Source: a bacterium UBP11_UBA4055 | GTDB lineage: Bacteria; UBA4055 | Length of the DNA: 64,000 bases | Direction: 5' to 3' | NCBI GenBank assembly: GCA_002382735.1 | Contig: DFZN01000043.1 | Span: 4,340-68,339, forward strand | In this document: positions 52,258 to 61,030 of the stretch, piece by piece | How the letters are laid out: the number at the start of each line of letters is the position of its first letter | Position numbering within the stretch: position 1 is the first letter of the stretch | Position numbers and translations under genes: made by a program | The notes under the pieces: model-generated | The model's database searches: none | What the model was told of the DNA's origin: nothing | Seen by the model: the letters and a program-made list of their open reading frames with translations, nothing else

Positions 52258-53967
52258 TTATTCGTCATCGAGCGTTGAAGTATCGCCTATGTCCTGACCC
52301 CATTCCTGAGCCCTGAGCATCCTTCTCATGATCTTGCCGCTTCTCGTTTTAGGCAGCTTTTCTAAGTATTCGATCTCCTGAGGCATGGCGAGAGGAGACA
52401 GTTTTTTCCTGATGAAGTTCATTATCTCAAGCTCAAGGTCTTCATCCGGTTCGAATCCCGGTTTTAAAGTAACGAAAGCCTTAACTACTTCCATATTGAC
52501 TTCATCAGGCTTGGAGACCACCGCTGATTCCGCTACGGCGGGATGCTCGAGAAGCGCCGATTCGACCTCAAACGGGCTGACAAGGTGGCCGGCAGTATTG
52601 ATGACATCGTCGTCCCTGCCCACGAACCAGTAGTATCCGTCCGCGTCAACAGTTGATTTGTCGCCGGGCAGGTACCAGCCGTTGGCGAATTTCTTTTTAT
52701 ATATCTCCTCGTTATTCCAGTATGCCCTCATCATAGCCGGCCACCCGGGTCTAAATCCGATCAGTCCGGGCTTGTTCGGTTCGGTGATCGGCTCAAAAGT
52801 CTTCTCGTCAATGACCGCGCCCGTAACGCCGGGGAACACTTTGCCCATCGAGCCGGGTTTGACCTTCATTCCGGGATAGTTGCAGATCATCATCGATCCG
52901 GTCTCGGTCTGCCAGTATGTGTCGTAGAACGGTTTGCCGAACACTCTCTGCGACCAGATGACCGCCTCTGCATTGAGAGGCTCGCCTACGCTCGCGAGAT
53001 GCCTGAGCGAGCTCAGGTCGTACTGTTTTACAAGCTCTTCGCCGGCTTTCATCAGTGACCTTATCGCCGTAGGGGCAGAGTACCACATGGTCACTTTGTT
53101 CTTCTGTATGAATTTGTACCAGCTGTCAGCAGAGAAGCCGGCATCGAGAACGCACTGCGTCACCCCGTTCGACCACGCACCGATTATTCCGTATGATGTT
53201 CCAGTGACCCAGCCCGGATCCGCGGTGCACCAGTAAATATCGTCATCCTGCAGGTCAAGGACCCATTTAGCTGTAAGATACTGTGAGATTATCGAATAAT
53301 GAACATGCTTTACGCCTTTCGGCAGCCCGGTCGTTCCTGATGTATAGTGAAGCACCGAGGGCGACTCAGCTTTAGTCGGAAAGATCTCGAATTCGTCTAT
53401 CCATTCAGCTTTTTCAAGATCAAAAGCTTTTTCTCTCTCTTTAAGGGGCTTTAAACCGTCATGGTCGATTATTATTATATGCTCTAAGAACGGTGTTCTT
53501 TCAAGAAGCTTCCTTACTTTGCCGACATGCTTTCTCTGAGTGATTATAGCTTTCGTCTGAGCGTTCTCAAGCCTTACAAAAAGGCTCTCGTCCCCGAATG
53601 CGGAAAAAAGCGGCTGAGCTATTGCGCCTATCTTTAAGACCCCGAGAAATCCGAGATACAGTTCGGGAACTTTGTCCATGAACAAACAGACCCTGTCCTC
53701 GCTCTTTATCCCGATGCTCTTCAGGTAATGCCCTATCGTGTTGGTCGCTTTTCTGATGTCGTCGAATGTGTATCTTTTTTCTTCACCGCCGTGACCCTCC
53801 CAGATAAGGGCTGTTTTCTGCGCTTTTCCCATTTTGCAGATCCTGTCGGTGCAGTGCCATCCTATGTTGATAACTTCGCCTTCTTTGTAGCCGAGCTCTT
53901 CTTCAGCCGTTTTCCAGCTGAAATCCTTCACTCTTTCTTCGTAGGAACCGATGTTTGACATATACAT
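52258..53967 (-). CDS. acsA: Acetyl-CoA synthetase-type acyl-CoA ligase
   Basis: The 569-residue ANL-family enzyme adenylates a short acid and transfers it to CoA or another thiol. It has the AMP-binding YTSGTTGLPKGVKHVH, CTADPGWVTGTSYG, the acid-pocket region TYWQTETGSMM (Trp typical of acetate enzymes) and WYLPGDKSTVDADGYYWFVGRDDDVI. The C-terminal catalytic lysine is in KTRSGKIMRRMLR. It closely resembles Bacillus-type AcsA in length. Its position upstream of an ACP suggests it may instead charge that carrier. An alternative start is the ATG six bases downstream. It is the first gene of the cluster; no convincing promoter was assigned. Confidence 0.88.
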   Translation of the reverse strand: MYMSNIGSYEERVKDFSWKTAEEELGYKEGEVINIGWHCTDRICKMGKAQKTALIWEGHGGEEKRYTFDDIRKATNTIGHYLKSIGIKSEDRVCLFMDKVPELYLGFLGVLKIGAIAQPLFSAFGDESLFVRLENAQTKAIITQRKHVGKVRKLLERTPFLEHIIIIDHDGLKPLKEREKAFDLEKAEWIDEFEIFPTKAESPSVLHYTSGTTGLPKGVKHVHYSIISQYLTAKWVLDLQDDDIYWCTADPGWVTGTSYGIIGAWSNGVTQCVLDAGFSADSWYKFIQKNKVTMWYSAPTAIRSLMKAGEELVKQYDLSSLRHLASVGEPLNAEAVIWSQRVFGKPFYDTYWQTETGSMMICNYPGMKVKPGSMGKVFPGVTGAVIDEKTFEPITEPNKPGLIGFRPGWPAMMRAYWNNEEIYKKKFANGWYLPGDKSTVDADGYYWFVGRDDDVINTAGHLVSPFEVESALLEHPAVAESAVVSKPDEVNMEVVKAFVTLKPGFEPDEDLELEIMNFIRKKLSPLAMPQEIEYLEKLPKTRSGKIMRRMLRAQEWGQDIGDTSTLDDE

Positions 53968-54077
53968 TTCTCCCTGATTTATTTTAATTATCTGTAAAGT
54001 TCGTCCAAAGAGAATTAATTTATGATTTTATTGCGTTTAAATCAATCAAATTTTTATGTATTTAAGGGACAGTGTTT

Positions 54078-54692
54078 TTACCTTCCCAGATAATATTTAG
54101 CCGGCTCGTTGTCTTTATCCAGAATTATGACACTGCCGAAGATGAGTAGAGCTTCGTCCTTTTCGCCGTTTAAGAATTTACTTTCGGCGAGTATGTTCAA
54201 GAATACGACATTCGTTGGAAAAATTGACACCATTTTTTCTGCTGTTTTTATTGCGAGATCATATTTTTTCTGCTTCATAAGAGCGACTGCGTACCAGTAA
54301 TTTGCGTAATAGTTGTAATGATCTATTTTAAATACCTTTACAGATTGGATTTCGACCTTCTCCCATTCCATTTTAGCTACATTTATCAGATTTATAGTGT
54401 TCAGGACTTCGACTGAGTAGGGATAAATTAACAGAGCTGTTTCAAGATGTTTTTGAGCGTTCGAATAATTTCCGGAAAGATAATATAACCATCCGAGCCT
54501 GTAATTTACCGTATAGCCTGAGGGATAATCCTTTATAACTTTACCGAGCGCAGAGATCGCCTTATCGTATTTCTGGCCCGTTTCAAATTTTATCGAGTTG
54601 TTGTAAGCCTCTTCCAGCTCTTTCTGCGTCATTTCTGCAACTAGTGATACAGTCGCAATAAAAAGGAACAGAATTAAGGATATTTTCTTCAT
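54078..54692 (-). CDS. Exported TPR protein, last gene of the PqqD-ATP-grasp operon
   Basis: The 204-residue protein has a signal peptide (MKKISLILFLFIATVSLVAE) and about four tetratricopeptide-like units, for example KAISALGKVIKDYPSGYTVNY and YSNAQKHLETALLIYPYSVEV (first given shortened). It should sit in the periplasm as a binding scaffold. It overlaps the preceding TPR/barrel gene by four bases, so both are co-translated. A role in assembling or contacting the outer-membrane barrel is a reasonable inference. No enzymatic motif is present. Confidence 0.82.
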   Translation of the reverse strand: MKKISLILFLFIATVSLVAEMTQKELEEAYNNSIKFETGQKYDKAISALGKVIKDYPSGYTVNYRLGWLYYLSGNYSNAQKHLETALLIYPYSVEVLNTINLINVAKMEWEKVEIQSVKVFKIDHYNYYANYWYAVALMKQKKYDLAIKTAEKMVSIFPTNVVFLNILAESKFLNGEKDEALLIFGSVIILDKDNEPAKYYLGR

Positions 54693-56107
54693 TTTACTCT
54701 CCAGTTGTAGTTAGCCGTTATTGAATTCGTCAGTATGGTGTAGTCCTCAAAATCCGAAAAAGAAACCGTATAGCCCAGTATCCAGTCGCCGAACAGCTTT
54801 CTGAATATTACTCCGGCGATGATGTTGGTTTTAAGCTTTGAATCGTTCGTATTGAGATATCTGCCCTCGCCTGTGTTGACAAGGAATATATCGCCCTTCG
54901 AATAGCTTGTAAAAATATCATAGTCTTCGCTTCTGAACCCCGCCGTGGCTCCGTAAAGAAATCTCGCGCCCCCTTTGACGATATCAGGTGAGAGCTCCGT
55001 AACAAGAGTTTCTCTGTCGGAACTAAGCATGTCGGACGCATAATCCGAATCTATATCCTCAACTATATTCACTATGCCGCCAAGGAATACATAACCCAGA
55101 TTGACAGATCCGTCAAATGTAAACTGAAGAGAAGTGAAAGAATCCGTATATGTTTCGTATTTTTCCCCTCTGGGAAGGGGATTTACGACGAATTTGTAAT
55201 AATTGTAATTTATGCCTGAATAATTCACGAATGTGTCGCCACTGAAATATCTGCCTAACCCGAATCTTGCGCCGGCTGAAACTGCGCTCATGTTCTGGAT
55301 ATAGTCGTTCACGAGAATACTTCCCTTCAGCCCACCGTAAACTGTCAGAGCACGGTTCAGGGTATAATTGTACTGCCCGAAGAACTCGTACTGGCCAATA
55401 TCGTCATAGAACAAAAACCCCCGCTCTTTGTTCATAGCAGGATCAATGCCCGTGCCCTGCAAAACGAAATTCGTGTTGAACCTGTGACGGGCTTTTCCGA
55501 AATTATAGTTGATGTTGAAATTATAGCCGCCCAAAAGAAGCTCGTTACTGCCGTAGTCGTAGAAGGAGAATATTACATCTAAAAACCGCCTGTCCTCATT
55601 TAGCTTTGGAAGCAGAGTGGAGTAAGCCTTTCTGAATTCGTCCGAACCGAAACCGTCGCTTATTGCCTTGCCGTACCAGTCAGCCGTCTTCTGATAATAA
55701 CCGGTCTGAGACAGTCCCCATCCCGTGAGAGAGTATATCTGCTTTTTTCTAAAATAATCACTACCCGATCTGAGAAGTTTTTCCGCATACGATGTTTTTC
55801 CGAGCAGCGCGTCAGAATAAATGACTCTGTCCTGATTCAATTCCGAATTGCTGAGCTTAAGAAGTTTATTGGCATATTTATTCGCAGTTTTGATCCCGCC
55901 TGAGTTTATACTCGCGTTGTATATACCTGTCATGGCTCCCGCATTCTCAGGATCGGAATTTTCAGCTTCGTAATAATATTCGAGTGCTTTTAACATATCG
56001 CCCTTAAAATAAAATTCATCGCCTTTTACAAGCAACTGTTCTGACCCTGTTGCCGCAAAAATATTCCCCAAAGCTGATAATAGTACTACAAAGAAGAAAC
56101 ATTTCAT
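54689..56107 (-). CDS. Outer-membrane protein: N-terminal TPR-like region plus C-terminal beta-barrel
   Basis: The 472-residue protein has a signal peptide, a helical repeat region (about residues 20-165; GDMLKALEYYYEAENSDPENA), then about 300 residues of alternating hydrophobic and polar strands rich in Tyr, Gly and Asn. Examples are YNFGKARHRFNTNFVLQ, YEFFGQYNYTLNRALTVYGG and the C-terminal TILTNSITANYNWRVK. This is the pattern of an outer-membrane barrel with a TPR head. YaiO-type proteins look similar. It overlaps its neighbours by four bases on both sides, which ties it tightly to the transporter/peptidase fusion. Confidence 0.82.
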   Translation of the reverse strand: MKCFFFVVLLSALGNIFAATGSEQLLVKGDEFYFKGDMLKALEYYYEAENSDPENAGAMTGIYNASINSGGIKTANKYANKLLKLSNSELNQDRVIYSDALLGKTSYAEKLLRSGSDYFRKKQIYSLTGWGLSQTGYYQKTADWYGKAISDGFGSDEFRKAYSTLLPKLNEDRRFLDVIFSFYDYGSNELLLGGYNFNINYNFGKARHRFNTNFVLQGTGIDPAMNKERGFLFYDDIGQYEFFGQYNYTLNRALTVYGGLKGSILVNDYIQNMSAVSAGARFGLGRYFSGDTFVNYSGINYNYYKFVVNPLPRGEKYETYTDSFTSLQFTFDGSVNLGYVFLGGIVNIVEDIDSDYASDMLSSDRETLVTELSPDIVKGGARFLYGATAGFRSEDYDIFTSYSKGDIFLVNTGEGRYLNTNDSKLKTNIIAGVIFRKLFGDWILGYTVSFSDFEDYTILTNSITANYNWRVK

Positions 56108-58182
56108 ATCTTTGTTATCCTTATCTCTTTCCCGCCGGACATTATACCCACTTCTCTTATGCCTTTTCGCTGACAGAGCTCAGCTTCCGTCCGGGCTGAC
56201 ACCTTACCGTTCTTCACGATCCTTCCCGTTACCTTTTTGCCGTCATGTTTTGCGTAGAATCCCTTCTGGCTGCTTAGACCGGTTCCGAAAGATTTTATTA
56301 AGAGAGGAATTCTTGAACTTCTAAGCACATTTTCAGGAATATATTCGTTCCATTCTATATCGTCGTCGTCGGAAAACGGGACAGAGGGAAGCGCGAGGAA
56401 AAAATATCGTAAGGCTGAAGTATAATTCCCGTCGTATTTGAAGAAAACGAACCTGCCTTTATCGGTACCGAAGTACAATCTGCTTCCTTTGCCGTCGGAA
56501 AAATAATATGTGCCTTCTACTTCCATCCCGACCTTTAATGTCAGATCGGATATTACCCTGCCGTTTTCTGTCACTTTATAGCTGAACTGCTCATCGAGAA
56601 CGAACTGAAGTTTTCTCGAAAGCGTTTTCGAAGTGACGAGCGGAATGACCGTGTCGTTCTTTGAAAGATATTTTGCATCTGTATCCTTTCCGTTGACCTT
56701 GAGAGAGTTGAAGGCGAATTCTATGCCGGGCGTTCCTATCAGATGATTAAGTTGTACCTGAACATGAAGGTGAGGCTCGGGCGAATAACCTGAATTCCCG
56801 CATTCGGCTATGAGCCGGCCTTTTGTAATCTGGTCGTTCTTTTTGACTCTGACCGAACCCTGTTTCAAATGCGACAGTTCGACATAATATCCCGGATAAA
56901 CATAAATTATGATATAATTCCCCCAGTTGCTGGATTTATCGACCTCGCCTATCTCATTGTCGTCAAGGTCGTCGAACACTTCGACTACCGTACCGTCGGC
57001 CGGAGAGAGTACGGGTTTTCCGAAGCAGAAATAATCCTCTCTTTTTGACCCGTCGCCGGAAAATGTTTTACCGTTCTCCGAAATAACGAAGTCGTACGCA
57101 TATTTCCAGAACCCTTTGTGCGTCCACTCGCCGTCAAATCCCTGATAAACAGTCCATTTACCGGAGAACGGCAGCCTGATCGAAGGCGTGACCCAGTCGA
57201 ACCTGTTCGAATAGTTGAGGTGGTCAACGAGCGCCATCTCAGGCTGTTCGAGGCCGGTTGAGTTCATCATCACATATTTCACGCTTCCGAGAACATAGAT
57301 GTATAAGAGCACAGTAAGGTTGAACGGAAGGGTGAATACCGGTATGCCGAAGGAGATCCAGAACACAGATGCGGCGTCAATGATGAAGACCGAGCCGAGT
57401 ACTGCCGTCAGGGTCAAGAGGTATGTCCTCTTGGACGGTATCAGGAACATTCCGCCGAGAGCAGCGCCGACGAGTATGAAGTTGAATGAGGATATTTCGG
57501 CGAAAGCGAGCGGGATGCTTCCCTTTAACAGAGACAGGAAAAATATTCCTGCGTAATACGAAGCGACGGCGGAAAAGAATGTAATTCTGGAGTACAGAAG
57601 TATCGCGAGCAGAAGTATCAGTCCCACGATGTCGTAAGGCATGAATATCAGTATGCCGGCGGCGCGTAGGAGACCCTGTACATATCCGGGCAGAAAGTCG
57701 AGGTTAAAATATTCCTGCTTATAGAATGAGTCGACGATAAGGCTGCTGTATTTACCTGAAGCAAGATATATTATCGTAGCCGAGATCGTGAAAGGGATGT
57801 TGAGCACCGGCAGTTTGAAGTACAGATACAGCGCAGAACTTATGGTATATGTGAGAAGGACGGTAAATATGCTCATTCCGACTGCCAGCAGCATCGAAAG
57901 GTAAGTTACCTTGAATATGAACCCGACAGCGAACCCGGTCAGAAGCGCGTTGTAGGTGAGAAGCTTGTTGACAGGATCATCCTTTTTTATTCCGATGAAT
58001 CTGGAGAATAATAGAGCGGTGATCAGCCCGATAATTCCCGTAAGAGCTATATTTCTGTTGAACAGTGTCGCAAAGAAAAGAATGAGGCCGAGCGCCTGAT
58101 TTCTTATGAAGAACAGGTTGGAGTAGGCGTGGAGCAGTTCTCGAATGAACTCAGCGGCCTTCGAAGCTCTTTTTTCTTCCAT
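56104..58182 (-). CDS. Urea-transporter-like membrane domain fused to an M23 peptidase domain
   Basis: The 692-residue protein joins two domains. Residues 1 to about 305 form a polytopic membrane region with urea-transporter traits: LTYNALLTGFAVGFIF, the IPFTISATIIYLASG loop, and FNFILVGAALGGMFL in the second half. Residues about 330-490 are an M23 zinc metallopeptidase (LytM) domain, with ligands His355 and Asp364 (THKGFWKYAYDF), His438 (ELSHL) and HLHVQ (471-475). The last 200 residues are beta-rich and unassigned. M23 enzymes cut peptidoglycan or peptides. The peptidase probably faces the periplasm. The transported solute is not knowable from sequence. It starts 12 bases after the decarboxylase gene. 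Confidence 0.85.
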   Translation of the reverse strand: MEEKRASKAAEFIRELLHAYSNLFFIRNQALGLILFFATLFNRNIALTGIIGLITALLFSRFIGIKKDDPVNKLLTYNALLTGFAVGFIFKVTYLSMLLAVGMSIFTVLLTYTISSALYLYFKLPVLNIPFTISATIIYLASGKYSSLIVDSFYKQEYFNLDFLPGYVQGLLRAAGILIFMPYDIVGLILLLAILLYSRITFFSAVASYYAGIFFLSLLKGSIPLAFAEISSFNFILVGAALGGMFLIPSKRTYLLTLTAVLGSVFIIDAASVFWISFGIPVFTLPFNLTVLLYIYVLGSVKYVMMNSTGLEQPEMALVDHLNYSNRFDWVTPSIRLPFSGKWTVYQGFDGEWTHKGFWKYAYDFVISENGKTFSGDGSKREDYFCFGKPVLSPADGTVVEVFDDLDDNEIGEVDKSSNWGNYIIIYVYPGYYVELSHLKQGSVRVKKNDQITKGRLIAECGNSGYSPEPHLHVQVQLNHLIGTPGIEFAFNSLKVNGKDTDAKYLSKNDTVIPLVTSKTLSRKLQFVLDEQFSYKVTENGRVISDLTLKVGMEVEGTYYFSDGKGSRLYFGTDKGRFVFFKYDGNYTSALRYFFLALPSVPFSDDDDIEWNEYIPENVLRSSRIPLLIKSFGTGLSSQKGFYAKHDGKKVTGRIVKNGKVSARTEAELCQRKGIREVGIMSGGKEIRITKI

Positions 58183-58194
58183 GCTCTCCCGCTG

Positions 58195-59547
58195 TTACAA
58201 ATTAAATTTTCTTAGTTTGTCAGGCACGAACTCCGGTCCTGTAATGTCCTCGAGCTTTTCTGCCCGCCTGATCTGCTCAAGCTTTCCGTCCTCCATTATC
58301 ATCGCTACTGCCGGACGGTAGCGGATGAACTGCATCCACTGCGTCACATTATATGCGCCCATGGGCGACAGGATTATCCTTGTCCCTTTGGGCAGAGGAG
58401 GAAGAAACGCGCTTTCTGCGACGACATCGATATTCATGCAGAGCGGACCGTACAGTATGCTGTTCTCGTACGCGCCGTGAAGCTCGCGGTCTATCTCGAC
58501 CTTGTAGTTGTACCAGGCTGAAGTGTAGAGCAGATTCACGCCGGCGTCGATGATGTAGGACTTCGTCCCGTCGGGCAGGCGCTTGACCGCATCGACGGTT
58601 GAGATAAGCCAGCCGGCCTCGTCCACTATAGCGCGCCCGGTCTCGAGATACACATCCGGATACTCGTCCGGCGCGAGCTCGTCAAGAAGCGTGTCCGCCA
58701 CGGCGTCGATGAAATTCTCGACGGGCTGGACGGCGACTTCGGGCGGAAGATAGGTCCCTTTAAGTTTGTTGTTCGAAGGAAAACCGCCCCCGAAATCGAG
58801 GTACGATATTGTTATTTCAAATTCATGCTCTATCTTCCGCATCAGCTGCACAACTTTTTTCACTGCCTCTTTGTACGCGTTTGGATCCATCATGAATGTA
58901 CCTATGTGGCAGTGTATCCCCTCGAGGTGCAGATGTTCGCTGTGAGAGATCCTCTTCACAGCGTTGAAGGCGCCGTTGTTCTCGATCGGGAAGCCGAAGC
59001 GCGACCACTGCGGATAAACTCCCGTGTCCATGTTGACCCTTATGCCGACGGAAACTTTTTTCCCGACTTTTTTTGCGGCTTCCTCCGCCTTGATGATCTC
59101 GTCAAAATTGTCGAGGTTCACCATCGCGCCGTCGGTAAAAGCGGTCACGAGAGAATCCAGCGGCTTATACGGTCCGTTGTAGATTATCCTGTTACCCGGC
59201 ACGCCGAGGCTCCTCGCCTTTTCGTACTCGAAGTCGGACACGACCTCGGCAGTCTCACCCTCTTGGTGCAGGATCGAGCATACCGCGCCGAGATAGTTCG
59301 TCTTGTAGGACCAGCTCATCTTCGCTTTCGGGTACTTGCTGGAGAAATATGAATAAATTTTCCTGTACCTTTCCCTTATCACCTTCTCGCTCAGGACGAA
59401 AACGGGGGATCCGAACTCATCGGTGAACCTGCCTATGGGAATTCCTTCGATGTCCTCCCTGTGGCCTTTGTTGTATGTCACACCGAACTTGTTCATCACT
59501 CCGGCCGACTGTCTTTTTATGTATGGTTTGATGTATTCTTTTTTCAT
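58195..59547 (-). CDS. Group III PLP decarboxylase (DAP/Orn/Arg/PLP type 2)
   Basis: The 450-residue protein belongs to the alanine-racemase-fold decarboxylases. Lys82 in SWSYKTNYLG binds PLP; LEGIHCHIGTF supplies the conserved His-containing strand; ISYLDFGGGFP is the glycine loop; YLETGRAIVDEAG matches the E-x-GR phosphate-binding motif; YGPLCMNIDVV contributes the active-site cysteine. Usual substrates are diaminopimelate, lysine, ornithine or carboxynorspermidine; none can be singled out. It is not next to lysine genes. It overlaps the ATP-grasp gene by four bases, which suggests its product or substrate is shared with that ligase. Confidence 0.88.
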   Translation of the reverse strand: MKKEYIKPYIKRQSAGVMNKFGVTYNKGHREDIEGIPIGRFTDEFGSPVFVLSEKVIRERYRKIYSYFSSKYPKAKMSWSYKTNYLGAVCSILHQEGETAEVVSDFEYEKARSLGVPGNRIIYNGPYKPLDSLVTAFTDGAMVNLDNFDEIIKAEEAAKKVGKKVSVGIRVNMDTGVYPQWSRFGFPIENNGAFNAVKRISHSEHLHLEGIHCHIGTFMMDPNAYKEAVKKVVQLMRKIEHEFEITISYLDFGGGFPSNNKLKGTYLPPEVAVQPVENFIDAVADTLLDELAPDEYPDVYLETGRAIVDEAGWLISTVDAVKRLPDGTKSYIIDAGVNLLYTSAWYNYKVEIDRELHGAYENSILYGPLCMNIDVVAESAFLPPLPKGTRIILSPMGAYNVTQWMQFIRYRPAVAMIMEDGKLEQIRRAEKLEDITGPEFVPDKLRKFNL

Positions 59548-60596
59548 TTTTTCACCTCTCCTGATTCGCCGTAAGTGCTTATCTGTTCAAAATCGGATAT
59601 GTCTTTTACAAGTTCGTTGGTGTATCTGATCATCAGTTTGCCGCTTTTGTAGTCAGAATGAGTTTCAAACTCCTGACCCGTTAAAAGTTTTACCATTCTC
59701 GCAGGCAGATTTATCCCGCATCCGGCCGGAAAATACACCCATGCAGGGAATCTCGGGTTTATCTCGAGCACATAAATGTCCTGAGTTTTGTTCTCCATGA
59801 GCACTTCGAACTCGAACCCGCCGCGCCATTTCAGGCCGCTCACGACCTTTTTTGTAGCCTCGATCAGCCGCTCGTTCCTTATGCTGACGGCGTTCCATAC
59901 CTTACCGAGCTTGGTTATTGTCATCTTGCGGATAGCGAAAACGCCCATGTCGTTGCCTTTGCCGTCCCCGCAGCCTATCACATCGTATTCGTCGCCCTGA
60001 ATGAACTTCTGGGCTATGATCGGGTAGCCCCATGCGGCCGCGATCTTGATAAAATAACCTTCAGCCTCGCCGGGTGAAGTCGCCTTGAACGCTTCATAGA
60101 ACGGGCCTTTGACCATGCAGGGAAAACCGAGCTTCTCTGTGGCCTTGTGCAGGTCGGAAAGTGATGTGCAGCTTATGTATTCCGGTGCTTTCACGCCTAT
60201 TTTTTCCGAAAGTTCTTTCAGTTTGAGTTTGTCCCTTAGTCTGAACATCTCCTTTGTGGGTATCAGCATCTTTATGCCCATTTCCACCAGCACCGGCTCG
60301 ATATCCATATAGATCGGAAGTTCGGCGTCTAAAGCTGAGATTATCACATCAAGGTTTTCTTTTTCGTGGATATCCCTGATACGCTCGATAAATGCTTCTT
60401 TACTGCCTGACGGATATGGCATTATGTAACTTTTGTCTATTATGTGATCAAGATATATTCCAGGTTCAAGAGCGTCGTAGGCAAGACCGATCGCCCTGAT
60501 CTCCATCCCGCTTTCCTTAAGCGCACGGCATATTCCGGCACCCGGCCCCGGATTGTCTATCGTATTAATTCCGCTCACCGCGACTGTTATTTTCAT
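59544..60596 (-). CDS. ATP-grasp carboxylate ligase (carbamoyl-phosphate-synthase-like)
   Basis: The 350-residue protein has a Rossmann-like N-terminal domain (ITVAVSGINTIDNPGPGAGICRAL) and an ATP-grasp domain. The latter includes KLGFPCMVKGPFYEAFKA, IAQKFIQGDEYDVIG and the metal-binding VLEINPRFPAW (EINPR 278-282). ATP-grasp enzymes activate a carboxylate as acyl phosphate and couple it to an amine or thiol. The arrangement resembles PylC/CarB-like single ligases, not a full carbamoyl-phosphate synthase. Placed between a PqqD-like protein and a decarboxylase, it is the likely bond-forming enzyme of the operon. It starts nine bases after the PqqD-like gene. Confidence 0.87.
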   Translation of the reverse strand: MKITVAVSGINTIDNPGPGAGICRALKESGMEIRAIGLAYDALEPGIYLDHIIDKSYIMPYPSGSKEAFIERIRDIHEKENLDVIISALDAELPIYMDIEPVLVEMGIKMLIPTKEMFRLRDKLKLKELSEKIGVKAPEYISCTSLSDLHKATEKLGFPCMVKGPFYEAFKATSPGEAEGYFIKIAAAWGYPIIAQKFIQGDEYDVIGCGDGKGNDMGVFAIRKMTITKLGKVWNAVSIRNERLIEATKKVVSGLKWRGGFEFEVLMENKTQDIYVLEINPRFPAWVYFPAGCGINLPARMVKLLTGQEFETHSDYKSGKLMIRYTNELVKDISDFEQISTYGESGEVKK

Positions 60597-60605
60597 ATTA
60601 GCCGC

Positions 60606-60851
60606 CTAAACAAGAAAATATTTTTTGAGATTTTCGACAAAATCCTGAATATCGACAGTTACTTCATCGTCGGAAGCCTCGAATTCATCCATGATCGCCG
60701 ACTTTATCTCATCCTCTTCCTTACCCGCCTTCAGAAGCTCAAGGATCTTAAGCCCGGTCGCGTTAGCTGTGTACGAATGACCCGTCACAGGATCGAAAAT
60801 GAAGCCGCTGTCGCTTATTGCAAGTACCGATAATTTGTCTCTGTCCATCAT
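60606..60851 (-). CDS. PqqD-like peptide-binding protein
   Basis: The 81-residue protein has the PqqD fold pattern: three strands (LSVLAISDSGFIFDPVTGHSYTAN in two parts), then helices with ATGLKILELLKAGKEEDEI and a C-terminal helix VDIQDFVENLKKYFLV. PqqD proteins bind leader peptides of ribosomally made natural products and present them to modifying enzymes. This is the first gene after a strong promoter and leads the ATP-grasp, decarboxylase, transporter/peptidase set. No obvious precursor-peptide gene was found upstream or between genes. Alternatively it may act as in HPr-kinase-related PqqD systems. MM at the start gives two equivalent start codons. Confidence 0.82.
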   Translation of the reverse strand: MMDRDKLSVLAISDSGFIFDPVTGHSYTANATGLKILELLKAGKEEDEIKSAIMDEFEASDDEVTVDIQDFVENLKKYFLV

Positions 60852-60943
60852 AAATTCTCCGATAGATTTTTCACAGGTGAACGGAACGCCGGGGTATTTA
60901 TTTCACATACCGCCTGATCTGCTGCTTTTTTCAACAGCTTGAT

Positions 60944-60972
60944 AATATACTAATGAAAATCGGTTTTATCAA
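60944..60972 (-). promoter_or_regulatory. Sigma70 promoter of the PqqD/ATP-grasp operon
   Basis: On the minus strand TTGATA (60967-60972), a 17-base spacer and TATATT (60944-60949) put the transcript start near 60937, leaving a leader of about 85 bases with no recognised gene. Confidence 0.78.
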
Positions 60973-61030
60973 TTAAAATAGATTCGGTGAATAAGTAATA
61001 ACGATCATATCCAACATCGAAAATATCTGA

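Noticed and set aside
58825..59352. Plus-strand frame of 175 codons
   Set aside because: It is the complement of the PLP decarboxylase gene, whose motifs are intact.
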